Shown piece after piece: positions 53,181-62,160 of a stretch of DNA of 64,000 bases. A program made the position numbers and the translations under genes. Origin of the DNA: Bog-473 sp963836605 (lineage in GTDB: Bacteria > Actinomycetota > Acidimicrobiia > Acidimicrobiales > RAAP-2). The notes below the pieces were generated by a model that worked only from the letters and a program-made list of their open reading frames with translations, was not told the origin of the DNA and did no database searches. Position 1 is the first letter of the stretch, and each line of letters begins with the position of its first letter. Where the stretch lies: contig CAWIKB010000015.1 in NCBI GenBank assembly GCA_963836605.1, positions 83,386 to 147,385 of the forward strand, given 5' to 3'.

Positions 53181-53404
53181 ATTCACCCCCGGCCCGGACG
53201 CCAGCCACGACTTGGCTGTTCTGGTTGGCACAGTAGCAATACATCGATTGTCCGGCAGCCACTTACTGGAAGGAGGCCTCCAACGACCAACGGCTGGCGT
53301 CACGCCAGCGGGCCAGCGCCGAGCGGCTCTTGGATCAATGCCCCGTCCATGACCCGGATACCGAGCCCTCCAGCTCAGACAATCAGCCTATGGCGACTGC
53401 ACAT
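53181..53404. other. Intergenic region upstream of the CoA-lyase gene
   Basis: Together with the relic at 53405-53644, this is a 487-bp stretch without an intact gene. The open frames here are arginine/proline-rich and show no protein family. The promoter of the CoA-lyase/amidohydrolase operon should lie here; no clear -35/-10 pair was recognised. Confidence 0.4.
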
Positions 53405-53644
53405 TCAGGCAGCAGAGTGTGGGACCGCCAGGGCAGCAAGCGCTTCCCAATGTCGCAACGCCGGCACCTGCTTCCCCGACCGGATCATCGACGCCGTCGA
53501 CTTCGCCACTCCGCATGGCCCCCCGATCTGCTCGACACTACAAGTGCCGCAACCGCCGATCGGGAGCCTCACGAGGTGGACGCCCGACGCGATGACAGGC
53601 ACCGACGCTCTCCGAAGGGGGACTCGTTGTGAGGGTTCATCCAT
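53405..53644 (-). pseudogene. Relic with XRE-like helix-turn-helix end
   Basis: A 79-codon frame ends in GVAKSTASMIRSGKQVPALR followed by HWEALAALAV. This looks like the C-terminal helix-turn-helix of actinobacterial XRE-like or transposon-associated proteins, which often end SxIRxGxRVPHPRHWxAL. The first 40 residues do not fit any family, so this is probably a decayed fragment rather than a gene. It lies just downstream of the secreted protein gene at 53668. Confidence 0.35.
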
Positions 53645-53667
53645 GAACTGTGCGTGGTCAAGGACGA

Positions 53668-54885
53668 CTAACCGGATGAACCGAATTCGATGGGCACGCT
53701 GATCGCTTGGCCCTTCGCCCAGTGGCTTGAACCGGTCGAGAGGAGCCAGTCGGCGAACTCCGTGTCGTTGACGGCCAGGGCATCGACCGAATTCGCCGGG
53801 CCGAAGGCCAGTGTGCTCGTTCCCTTTGGCAAGGCTGGCAGCATTTGCCAGGAAACACCCGGACCCCCCACGACGGCCCCCTCCTCCCGTCCCCCAGACT
53901 CGGTCAGCAGGGCGAACATCCCGACGCCGCCGGCCGGTCCGACGGACAGCACACGCTGTGACGAACGCAGTCGCAAAGCTCGAGAAACGCTCCACTCACC
54001 CCCGCTTCCGGCCCAGGCCGCCACCAGACTCGCGCCCCAGTGGACGGAGGTCACAGCGAGAATCGTCGAGATTCCCTCGCTCGTCTGTCTCAGGCTGATC
54101 ACGTCGACGCTGCCATGGTCGAGTTGTCGTGGAAGGGTGGGTCCGACAAGGCGCCATCGGTCTGCGCTTCGGGAAAAAATGCCGACCGTGCCGGCATGCC
54201 GGCATCCACCGCCGATCAACGCTTGGGTCGCGTTGTAGCCAACAGCGGTAATGAAGTGGAGACCACATTGACGTCCAGCCGACGAGGAGGCCAACACGGT
54301 CTCGGTTGTCAGCGTCTGCCAGGTGGAAAGGCCCCGTGCGCTCGACACAGCGCGCACCCCGTCGCCGTCGTTCACGAGGGCCGCCGAGCTTCCGCTGAGG
54401 GAGTCTGTGGCTAGGGCGCTGTTGTCAGCGGCCAGGCCAGCCGGGAGCACCCCAGTGGTCCACGATGACTGCGTCGGTGAGGCGGTGAGGAGCGGTGAGA
54501 ACGTCAAGCGATTGGCGGGCCGGATGCCGACCTCGACCGAGTGGCCATCGGGGGTGGCAATGATCAGACCCCCGTTGGTGGCCGTGGCCAGTGTCGAGGT
54601 GGCGTTGGACCACCTCGATGAACCACTGGCCCGAAAGAACAGCTGCCAGAACGTGTTGAGCGGCTGGTCCAGATGACCCATGGGAACGGTCGCCCAGGTT
54701 CCGGCCGATGTCTGAACCGAAGTGGCGAGCGCCGAAGGTAATTCGGACTCGATCCCGAGCGGTGTGGCTCCAACTGGCTCGGCGAACGATATGGCGGTCA
54801 GGGTCATCAAGGACAACGCCGAGCCAACGGCCCGATACCACCACGTGCCCCGCGAAAATGATCTGGTTCTGGCCGCATTGTTCAT
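53668..54885 (-). CDS. Secreted protein of unknown function, possibly beta-propeller
   Basis: This 405-residue exported protein has an N-terminal signal segment (YRAVGSALSLMTLTAISFAEPVGA, cut short as AVGSALSLMTLTAISFA, about 19-40) and then a beta-rich body. Repeating blocks of about 50 residues with Trp and a following hydrophobic strand (VSWQMLPALPKG, WSVSRALRL, DRWRLVGPTLPRQ) suggest a beta-propeller; I see no named family. The start ATG overlaps the stop of the membrane/SCO1 gene by 4 nt (ATGA), so it is translationally coupled to it and probably works in the envelope with it. Confidence 0.7.
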   Translation of the reverse strand: MNNAARTRSFSRGTWWYRAVGSALSLMTLTAISFAEPVGATPLGIESELPSALATSVQTSAGTWATVPMGHLDQPLNTFWQLFFRASGSSRWSNATSTLATATNGGLIIATPDGHSVEVGIRPANRLTFSPLLTASPTQSSWTTGVLPAGLAADNSALATDSLSGSSAALVNDGDGVRAVSSARGLSTWQTLTTETVLASSSAGRQCGLHFITAVGYNATQALIGGGCRHAGTVGIFSRSADRWRLVGPTLPRQLDHGSVDVISLRQTSEGISTILAVTSVHWGASLVAAWAGSGGEWSVSRALRLRSSQRVLSVGPAGGVGMFALLTESGGREEGAVVGGPGVSWQMLPALPKGTSTLAFGPANSVDALAVNDTEFADWLLSTGSSHWAKGQAISVPIEFGSSG

Positions 54886-56729
54886 GAGGATGTCCGGACG
54901 GTGTCGACCTCGTTCACGATGGTTGCGGCGAAGGAGGACTCGGTCGTGGACGTCCCTGGTCCCGGGTCGGTGTTGAGTATCGCCCTGGTGTGCCCGGTGG
55001 CGTCGATCACGTACGCGACGTCGCTGTGCGCGATCATCGCCCCGGCCGGCGAGTAATCGTCCAGCACCCCGAAGGCAGCCCAAACGCGCCTCAATTGTGC
55101 CGTTGGCCCGGTCAAGTACAGCCAGTTCCCCAACTGATTCAGAGACTCCTGGCGATCAAATGCGACCAGGTACTGAGGAGCCGTGTACAGGGGGTTGAGA
55201 TTTACCGCCACGAATTCGACGTGGCTCTGTACCCCTCCGAGGAGGCCGTCGGCGCGGCGGAGTTCTTGGGCGATGATCGGACAGTCCGAGACACACACGG
55301 GGTCGAGGAACGCGAGAACCACAGTCTTCCCGTGAAGGTCGTGCAAAGAGACGACTTCGCCGCGCTGGTCGACCAGCTGGAACGGTGGGGTCGGCGTGTC
55401 GGTGACATTCGGCGTGCCGTCGACCGCTTGGGCGACGATCGGATCAGCATTGGGGTTAGTGGACGCCGCCGCCATGGGCACAGCGCCAACGAGGACGATC
55501 GCAATGGCGCCGAGTGCAGCGAGCAGTCGGAACGAGAGGACCGGACTTGTCATGTCACCCTCGGCCCACGAGGGTCTTGGTTCAGCAGCTTCCTCCGCCG
55601 CAATCGGAACGTCGGCCGGAGGCACTCTCGTCATGGCTAGGTAGCCCCCCACGAAGATGAGCGCCATGGGAATCATGCTGTTCGGATCGGTACCCACGCC
55701 GCCGAGGAACCCGAGGTCTTCGATAAGCACCCAGTCCGCAAGGCAGAGCACGATACCGGCGACCACTCCGACCCGAGCGGGCCGGGCCCGGCCGGACACG
55801 AAGCACAACCCGATGGCCCCGAGGCTTACGACCAGGAACAGGTTGACGCCCCAGCCGTGTGCCGAATCGAAGGCCGCGAAACTGCCCAGCCAGGACGACA
55901 GGAAGCCCGGCTGGGGGGTTTGGGACATCACGCGCACCATCCCGGTGAGCGTCCCCGGCGTGGCGCTGTGCCCGATATGACCCTGCCAGAAGCCTCGGCC
56001 GGGCCACGCCTGGAGGACCGCCATCCCGATGAAGAAGAGCCCCATCACGGCGAGGACGACGCGTCCGAGCCGCGGGGTCGTCCACGATCGCTCCGGGACC
56101 GCCAGCAGCAGTCCGGCAAACGAGTAGAAGAGGACGGCGCCGGGAGCGCCGAACGCCCAGGTGAGTCCGGGGGCGAAAATTCCCCCAAAGCTCTCTCCGA
56201 AGATCCAGACGACGACGCCCCAGCCTGCGCTGACCAAACCGGCCGCTCGTGACCAGTTCCCGCGTGGTCCGGCCAACAGCCAAACTCCGATGCCGACTTG
56301 AATCCATACGGCCGAGGCCGGCGCCGCGATGGGATGGTTGCTCCAAATCGTCCCACCGACGTTGACGACGTGCTGCACCCAAGTCGGCGAGTTCGCGGCG
56401 GTGGGTTGGATCACTTGCGTCGTCATGCCCAGCGGCATCGAGGACTGACCTTGGAGAACTCCGTCGAAGATCCAGAGCAGACCGAAGCCAATCCGAATTG
56501 TCCGGCGGCCGATGGGCTCGGGGTGGGGCCAGGGTGGCCGGGGCGGCCGAGCAGATGTCCCTTCGAGTGACACGGCTCTTCGGTACTGCACTGTTCGGAG
56601 CACGTTCCATACCACCGCTAGGAGAGCGAGGAGGAGGAACACCAAGATCCCCTGGTGCAGGAGGGTCGAGTTGAACGTCGAGACGACAGTTGGGTCGTTC
56701 GTGTTGAGACCGGCATTCATCCCCGGCAT
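54882..56729 (-). CDS. Polytopic membrane module fused to SCO1/SenC-type copper chaperone domain
   Basis: This 615-residue protein has about nine or ten helices (about 25-425) and a C-terminal exported thioredoxin-like domain (about 455-610) of the SCO1/SenC family. That domain shows FQLVDQRGEVVSLHDLHGK, the copper-binding CxxxC in DPVCVSDCPI and the distal histidine in MIAHSDVAYVID. SCO proteins deliver copper to the CuA site of cytochrome c oxidase or maintain thiols. The membrane part (GLLWIFDGVLQGQ, FGESFGGIFAPGLTWAFGAPG) is paralogous to that of the next gene upstream. I know no named family for the membrane part. It lies in a minus-strand series of genes starting with ctaG-like 58955-59866. 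Confidence 0.82.
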   Translation of the reverse strand: MPGMNAGLNTNDPTVVSTFNSTLLHQGILVFLLLALLAVVWNVLRTVQYRRAVSLEGTSARPPRPPWPHPEPIGRRTIRIGFGLLWIFDGVLQGQSSMPLGMTTQVIQPTAANSPTWVQHVVNVGGTIWSNHPIAAPASAVWIQVGIGVWLLAGPRGNWSRAAGLVSAGWGVVVWIFGESFGGIFAPGLTWAFGAPGAVLFYSFAGLLLAVPERSWTTPRLGRVVLAVMGLFFIGMAVLQAWPGRGFWQGHIGHSATPGTLTGMVRVMSQTPQPGFLSSWLGSFAAFDSAHGWGVNLFLVVSLGAIGLCFVSGRARPARVGVVAGIVLCLADWVLIEDLGFLGGVGTDPNSMIPMALIFVGGYLAMTRVPPADVPIAAEEAAEPRPSWAEGDMTSPVLSFRLLAALGAIAIVLVGAVPMAAASTNPNADPIVAQAVDGTPNVTDTPTPPFQLVDQRGEVVSLHDLHGKTVVLAFLDPVCVSDCPIIAQELRRADGLLGGVQSHVEFVAVNLNPLYTAPQYLVAFDRQESLNQLGNWLYLTGPTAQLRRVWAAFGVLDDYSPAGAMIAHSDVAYVIDATGHTRAILNTDPGPGTSTTESSFAATIVNEVDTVRTSS

Positions 56730-56855
56730 GGCGGCTTGATCTCCTCTCCCTTCGGACGGTTCACCCCATTGGTCTGTCGGGGAAGGCCGGGTCGCGCTGT
56801 CCCGGCGTCAGCGACATCCGCACCCGAACCGATACGGCATGGCAGTGACAAGGCA

Positions 56856-58855
56856 TCAGCCATTTGAGGAAGCCATGACCGAAGCCTCGACGATCTGGAT
56901 GTCCGGGGGTTGTATGGCCAGGGGACCCCCCGCCACGGGGATCTGCCAGACCATCGTCACATATGGCGTGGGCTTCCGCACTGTGCCTGGGGCGCACGGC
57001 GCCACACCGGTGATCTGGAGGGCGGCATCAGTCGCAGAGGAGGACGGAACGCACACATCGGTCCGCTGATGCCACTGGACGAGGGGGCCGTAGGGCATCG
57101 GTGGGGTGCTCAGGGTGATCGGCAAAATGTACATCGCCGCGGCGAGTACCTCGTTCCCCGCCGGGGTCTGGGCATAGACGAGCCCGTCGATCGACTGAGG
57201 ATCGAGTGTTTTCTTCGCTGCTGCGTTTGCCGCCACGATGGTCGGGTTCACGTAGTACACGACGGGATAGTCCGTCGGCGACACTGCGACGTAGCCCGCC
57301 GCCATCGCCTCGGAAGGATCGGCATAGCGGGCAACGGCCTGGGTGGTCTTCTGCACGTACTGGGTGGCGTTGATCTGCTGGGAGAATGTGGGCTCCGACG
57401 CGCATCCGGTCGCAGCCATGTGGATGTCGGTGGGTCCGTTGGCGCCTTGGGCCAAGAGCTCACGTGCAGTGGCCGTCGGCAGTGCAGGACCGGTGTAGTG
57501 CCAGTTCTCCTTCGTGGTGTTCAGCCCAGCCGCCGCACTGGCGTCGGCGCCGTTCAGGTTCATGTTGGTGCCGGGCCCAGCCATGACCATGTTCGGCGTA
57601 TTCTGGACGTCCAGCCCGGTCCGCTGAGCCCCGTTGTTCCCGCTCGTACAGGTGGCCGTTGCTGCCGTCCCCCCGCCCGAGCCCGTCATCGCCCCGGACA
57701 TACCGGTCATGCCGGACATCGCTGTGCCGGTCGACTCCTGAGCGACCACCGGATAGGCGGCACTGAGGAACAGGCCAACGACAAGTGCCACCAACGCCCC
57801 GAGGACCGCCACCGGATAGCGAAAGAGCGCCCTCGAGAACGGGGAGCGCCAGGTCGCCAGATCCGGGAGCGCGGCCGGCACCATGGCCAGCGCCAGCAGC
57901 ACGACGAGAGGCCCAGAGTTCGGGTCGGTCCCCGAGCCGGTGAAGATGCCTCCCAGACCCTGGCCGCTGATCCAAAAGAAGGTCGCCAACAGGCCTCCTG
58001 CGGCGAGGAACGGAGCGGACGGCGGAACAGCAGGGGTCCGAACCCGACCACCAGCGAGCCGATGGCCAGTAGCCATGTGGTCCCCACGCCGCCACTGCCG
58101 AAGTGGTTGCCGAAGCTGTCGAGAAAGTGCGAATAGGCGCTCGGCTCGCCTGGTGACATGCCCGTGATCGCGCTCGACACCGACGTCGAGGTCCGGTTGT
58201 TGGGCAACAGGAACAAGATCGCGGCCAGCGACCAGTACCCCGACCACACCAAGAGCGCAGTCGTGGCCCCGCCGATCCCTCGTCCGGCGGCCGAGGATGC
58301 GATGCCGACGCTGGGTTTCGTCTCCTGCTCCTCTTCGCTGGGAGCTGACCGTGGCCAGGCCATCAGGCCGATGAGTCCGTAGAGCAACACCGACCCCGGT
58401 GCTCCGGTGAGGGCGGAGGCCGATCCGGTGAAGATCTGCCCGAGGCCTTCCCCGAAGAACCAGACGCCGAAGGCCCAGAAGAACGACACGACGAGGGCCG
58501 GTCGCACGGTCCGCCGGAACAGCAGTCCCAGCCCGATGGCGACTTGGATGAGCGCAAACAAGGTGTTCCAGACAGCGACGTGGGGCCCCACGAAGTTGCC
58601 CACGTTGGTGATGATCCACCGAACGATGTCGGGCTGGTTGTGCGCGTTGTTCAGGAGGTAGGTCGTGGTGAAGCCACTGCCGAACATGTAGGGCTGGAAC
58701 TGCAAGCCGGCGTCGAGGAGCCAGAACAAGCCCACGATGATCTGGAGGACTCGCTGGGTTCGCACGAGACGGAAGTCTCGGCGTCGCTTTTCGGCTGGGG
58801 CTTCGGTGACATCATCCATGGCTCTCGGCTCCACTTCTGAGTCCAGGTCAGTCAT
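56856..58855 (-). pseudogene. Paralogous membrane module with Met-rich exported domain, split by a frameshift near 58027
   Basis: The first frame (from 58855) has membrane helices with GLFWLLDAGLQFQPYM and FFGEGLGQIFTGSASALTGAPG, clearly paralogous to the neighbouring SCO1 fusion protein. At about 58027 it goes out of frame, and the other frame continues FLAAGGLLATFFWISGQGLG through more helices, a Met-rich linker (MSGMTGMSGAMTG) and an exported domain of about 230 residues. That domain has AVARYADPSEAMAAGYVAV, YPVVYYVNP, DGLVYAQTPAGNEVLAAAMY and VQWHQRTDVC, and ends at 56856. One base restored in TTCCGCCGTCCGCTCC (minus strand) makes one protein of about 665 residues. The Met motifs suggest copper binding; this is inference. 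Confidence 0.78.
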
Positions 58856-58954
58856 TTCTCTCCAGGCGTATACCGTGCGACACCCGCATCAGATGCCCTG
58901 TGCGGGGGGCCCTGACGCGGCTGCTGTCGCAGGCTCTCGGCCACAGACGGCGGT

Positions 58955-59866
58955 TCACAATGCTGTCTCGCCGTCCCCTACGAGCTGGAAGGTGCCCGAG
59001 GCATCGAGCTCGCGGTCGATGCGCACGGCCTTGCGCTCATCCATGTGCATCCAGCGCAGAGCCACCGGGATCATGGGCCAGAGCATCAGGGTGTCGCCGA
59101 CGACCCACATGATGTCGCCGCCCACATGGAGGTCCACGACGTAGGAGGGTCCCCAGGTGCGGTGGGTGGCGAAGTAGGCCGGGAACATCTCATGCGAGGC
59201 TCCAGCTAGTGACAACCCCGTAAAGGTGTCGATGGGGATGGCCAGGAACAGGTAGAAGAACTGGAGGGCCGGGTGCAGGCGGTAGCAGTTGGGGTCCGAG
59301 CCGAAGATCTGGCGCCAGAACAGGTAGCCGACGACCAGGAAGACCAGGTGCTCGGCGTTGTGCACGCTCTCGTGGGTGAGTGTGTAGTTGTACCAAACCG
59401 TCAGGTGCGTGATCGGGATCAGCACGGCGTAGAGCACGAAGGCGACAATTGGATGGCCGAGGAACTTGGCTACCTTCGAGCGGAGCACCTCGGTCACCGC
59501 GATGTGGGCGGTACCGGTGGTCGAGCGCCAGGCCAGGTCCAAGGGAGAGGCGATGGCGTAGAGGGGGGCGGCCACCATGATGAGGAGCAGGTGCTGGACC
59601 ATGTGGTCCCAGAAGAGCTCTCCGTCGTAGACGCCGACGAAGCTGAAGATGGCTACTCCCGTCGTGAACAGCGCGCCGAAGAAGGCCACCATCTTGCCGA
59701 CCGACCACTGATGACGAGGATGCAGGGCGTTGTTGCGCCGTACCCCCCACAGGTAGAGAGTGAGCGCGACGAGGATCATGGCCACCGGAACGAAGTCGAA
59801 CTGGGTGGAAGTGAATTCGGAACCCCGCAGCGGGGGGAGCGGCGCGTCGTAGAGGACGGCGATCAC
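58955..59866 (-). CDS. CtaG/Caa3-type cytochrome c oxidase assembly protein
   Basis: This PF09678-type protein of about 303 residues has seven or so helices, with GELFWDHMVQHLLLIMVAAPLYAIASPLDLAW in blocks near residues 80-110 (the family HMxxH pattern), HESVHNAEHLVFLVVGYLFW near residue 175 and GGDIMWVVGDTLML near residue 262. These proteins help insert copper into cytochrome c oxidase. The GTG at 59864-59866 is chosen because starts at 59914 or 59920 would place the BlaI-type operator inside the coding region; those remain possible. It heads a minus-strand series with the two membrane modules and is divergent from blaI. Confidence 0.85.
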   Translation of the reverse strand: MIAVLYDAPLPPLRGSEFTSTQFDFVPVAMILVALTLYLWGVRRNNALHPRHQWSVGKMVAFFGALFTTGVAIFSFVGVYDGELFWDHMVQHLLLIMVAAPLYAIASPLDLAWRSTTGTAHIAVTEVLRSKVAKFLGHPIVAFVLYAVLIPITHLTVWYNYTLTHESVHNAEHLVFLVVGYLFWRQIFGSDPNCYRLHPALQFFYLFLAIPIDTFTGLSLAGASHEMFPAYFATHRTWGPSYVVDLHVGGDIMWVVGDTLMLWPMIPVALRWMHMDERKAVRIDRELDASGTFQLVGDGETAL

Positions 59867-59869
59867 GAC

Positions 59870-59898
59870 TTGGACGGTACTACTACGCTGTGTAGAAT
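59870..59898 (+). promoter_or_regulatory. Sigma-70-type promoter of blaI
   Basis: TTGGAC at 59870-59875 and TAGAAT at 59893-59898 are separated by 17 bp, a near-ideal -35/-10 pair reading towards blaI (start 59952). The -10 overlaps the right half of the inverted-repeat operator at 59881-59897. Confidence 0.65.
59881..59897. promoter_or_regulatory. BlaI/CopY-type operator
   Basis: TACTACGC-T-GTGTAGAA is an inverted repeat with 6 of 8 matching pairs, of the TACTAC..GTAGTA class bound by actinobacterial BlaI and related repressors. It sits in the spacer and -10 of the blaI promoter and just upstream of the divergent ctaG-like gene, so it could control both directions. Confidence 0.6.
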
Positions 59899-59951
59899 CC
59901 AGTCGCCCTGGCATAGCCATGGCCGCGGCGATGGAGAGTAGAAGAGAGGCC

Positions 59952-60323
59952 ATGACCGGACTCGGTGAACTCGAACGCAGGGTGATGGACGTCCTCTGGG
60001 GCTCCATGGGCCTGCAACTGACGGGTCGCCAGGTCGCCGATGAGTTGCCCGACCGTGCCTACACCACGGTGCTCACCATCCTCGAGCGTCTGCGCCGCAA
60101 GAACCTGGTTGAGCGGACCACGGAGGGTAAGGCGCATCGTTTTGCGGCAACCGCCAGCCGGGAGACCTACATGGCCGAGCTGATGGTCGAGGCACTCGGG
60201 AGCTCCCGGGACCGACACGCCGTCCTCGTACGGTTCGCCGAGGTGGTAAGTCCCGAGGAGGCCGTTGTCTTGCGCGAGGCGCTCGAAGACCTGCCCAACG
60301 ACACCGTTGGGAAGAAGCCATGA
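59952..60323 (+). CDS. blaI: BlaI/MecI/CopY family transcriptional repressor
   Basis: This 123-residue winged-helix repressor reads LGELERRVMDVLWG at the N-terminus, LTGRQVADELPDRAYTTVLTILERLRRKNLV in blocks across the HTH, and a C-terminal dimer part. Its own ATG at 59952 is preceded by GAGAGG. The BlaI/CopY family includes beta-lactam sensors and copper regulators. The next gene is an M56 protease overlapping by 4 nt, the usual BlaI-BlaR pairing, and then a CtaG-like gene, so the regulated process here looks like copper/oxidase handling rather than beta-lactam resistance. Confidence 0.92.
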   Translation: MTGLGELERRVMDVLWGSMGLQLTGRQVADELPDRAYTTVLTILERLRRKNLVERTTEGKAHRFAATASRETYMAELMVEALGSSRDRHAVLVRFAEVVSPEEAVVLREALEDLPNDTVGKKP

Positions 60324-61234
60324 ACCTCTACCTCGACGCTGCGATCCTGAGCGCACTCGCTGTTCTGCTGGTCTGTCCCTTCAGTAGGTGGCTGGCAAGG
60401 GCGAGCTGGGTGACCCGCTCTCCCCGCGCCGCGATTGCGCTCTGGCATTGCCTCGGTTTCAGCGCCACGCTGGCCACGATCGGCGCGGGCCTCTGCGTCG
60501 CCACCGAGCGCTTTCATGCCGGCTTCGTGGGCGGCGTGGCTGAACTCGGGGAGGGTATTGTCGGGGGCCATCCTCTCCAGGGTCTCGGCCTGCCCGACGC
60601 ACTCGGTCTGACGTTGGCGGCCGACGTCGGCGTCGTACTCCTCAGCATTGTCGGGGTCGTGATCTTGCGCACCGTCCTGGCACGAGCGCGCCACCGCCGC
60701 CTGCTCAATCTGTTGGCCGCTCCATCCCAGGGTCGTGCGGGAACATTGACGCTCGACCACCCTTCCCCGATCGCCTACTGCCTGCCGGGCATACGTCCGC
60801 GTATCGTCATCAGCTCGGGCACGTTGCGACTCCTGGACCAGGCGCAGCTGGCCGCCGTGATCGAGCACGAACGTGGACATGCACATGAGCGCCATGGGCT
60901 GGTGATGCTGCCGATGACCGGCTTGACCGAACCCCTTCGATGGATCCCGTACGCTCGCCTGGCCCCTCGTGCGGTGGCGGGCCTTCTCGAAATGGCGGCC
61001 GACGATCATGCGGCCCGACGGCACGCCCCTTCCTCCCTGGTGTCCACGCTGGTAGCCCTTTCCACCTCGGCTGCTCCCCCTTGCGGTGCCTTCGCCGTCG
61101 CCTCACACAGCGTGAACGCGCGGGTACAGCGGCTCATGGCGTCAGAGCGCACTTCCAAAAGGACGGCGATCGCCATGGGGCTCCTGTGCACGGTGGCCGT
61201 TGGTGCCCCCCTCGCCCTCGTTCTTTCTTCGTAA
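60320..61234 (+). CDS. M56 family (BlaR1-type) membrane metallopeptidase
   Basis: This 304-residue membrane protease has helices near residues 5-25, 35-60, 95-115 and 285-303, and the zinc motif HERGH (HExxH) near residue 191 in AAVIEHERGHAHERH. A second metal ligand glutamate probably lies in LEMAADDHA near residue 228. It should cleave the BlaI-type repressor after a signal. It lacks the C-terminal penicillin-binding sensor domain of BlaR1, so the signal is unknown. The start overlaps blaI by 4 nt. The CtaG-like gene follows after 32 bp. Confidence 0.9.
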   Translation: MNLYLDAAILSALAVLLVCPFSRWLARASWVTRSPRAAIALWHCLGFSATLATIGAGLCVATERFHAGFVGGVAELGEGIVGGHPLQGLGLPDALGLTLAADVGVVLLSIVGVVILRTVLARARHRRLLNLLAAPSQGRAGTLTLDHPSPIAYCLPGIRPRIVISSGTLRLLDQAQLAAVIEHERGHAHERHGLVMLPMTGLTEPLRWIPYARLAPRAVAGLLEMAADDHAARRHAPSSLVSTLVALSTSAAPPCGAFAVASHSVNARVQRLMASERTSKRTAIAMGLLCTVAVGAPLALVLSS

Positions 61235-61266
61235 ACGAATTTCGGCCAACCAGGTGGTGACGACCT

Positions 61267-62160
61267 ATGGGCTATCTCACCCAGTGGTCCTTCGATCCCT
61301 TCGTCATTGTCGTCGCGGTCGTCGTCGCCTGGCACGAGGTGGGCCTGGCGCACCTGGCCCGGCGTTCCCGTCACGCTCGGACGCTCGAGCGCCGCCGACG
61401 TTCGTTCTACTTCTATGGCGGGCTCGCCGTCCTCCTCTTAGCGGTTGTCTCCCCCATCGACTACTGGGCCGACGACTACTTCTTCGCCCACATGATCGAG
61501 CACATCTTGATCATGTTCTTCGCTCCGATTCTCATCGTGGCCGGGGCGCCGTGGCTCCCGCTCGTCCACGCGTTCCCGGTCACGGTGCGGCGCCGGGTGG
61601 GGCGATCCGTCCTCCTTGGTTCATGGGCCAGACCGCTCCGGGCGCTCGGGCGTCTCGTGACGAACGGCGTGTTTGCCGTCGTGCTGTTCAACGTCGTCAT
61701 GGTGGCCTGGCACCTACCTAGTGCCTTCGACGCGGCCGAGAACAATCAGGACATCCACATCTGGCTCATGCACGCGAGCTTCTTCGTCGCGGGCGTCCTC
61801 TTCTGGCTACAGATCATCCCCTCGTACCCGATCAAGCCCAAGCTCACGGCAGTAGGGAAGATCGGTGCCCTCGTTGTGACCAACGTCGTCATGTTCGTCC
61901 TCGCCATGGCGCTCAGCATCTTCTCCTCATCGTCGTGGTACACCGTCTACAACCACATCCCCGGCGTGTCGCTCCCACCCTTTGCCGACCAACAGATCGG
62001 AGCCGGGATCCTCTGGATCTGCGGCGATTTCTGGGCGGTCCCAGCGCTGATCTGGGTGATCCACCAGGCAGTCGAGGAGGAGGGGTCGGCGAGTGCGCTC
62101 ATCGACCGGCTGTTCCATCGGCCGCCGCTCCAGTCCTTGCCGCAGGTCCCACGTGGATAG
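61267..62160 (+). CDS. CtaG/Caa3-type cytochrome c oxidase assembly protein (second copy)
   Basis: This 297-residue PF09678-type membrane protein has seven helices. It shows YFFAHMIEHILIMFFAPILIVAGAPW in blocks near residues 77-100 (HMIEH pattern), FNVVMVAWHLPSAFDAA near residue 140 and GILWICGDFWAVPALIW near residue 245. The family functions in copper-dependent assembly of cytochrome c oxidase. It completes the blaI-M56-ctaG operon. The paralogue at 58955-59866 lies on the other side of the operator, an arrangement that suggests joint control. Confidence 0.9.
   Translation: MGYLTQWSFDPFVIVVAVVVAWHEVGLAHLARRSRHARTLERRRRSFYFYGGLAVLLLAVVSPIDYWADDYFFAHMIEHILIMFFAPILIVAGAPWLPLVHAFPVTVRRRVGRSVLLGSWARPLRALGRLVTNGVFAVVLFNVVMVAWHLPSAFDAAENNQDIHIWLMHASFFVAGVLFWLQIIPSYPIKPKLTAVGKIGALVVTNVVMFVLAMALSIFSSSSWYTVYNHIPGVSLPPFADQQIGAGILWICGDFWAVPALIWVIHQAVEEEGSASALIDRLFHRPPLQSLPQVPRG

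Noticed and set aside
59867..60007. Longer N-terminus of the CtaG-like protein
   Set aside because: It would run through the BlaI-type operator and into the divergent blaI leader; kept only as an alternative.
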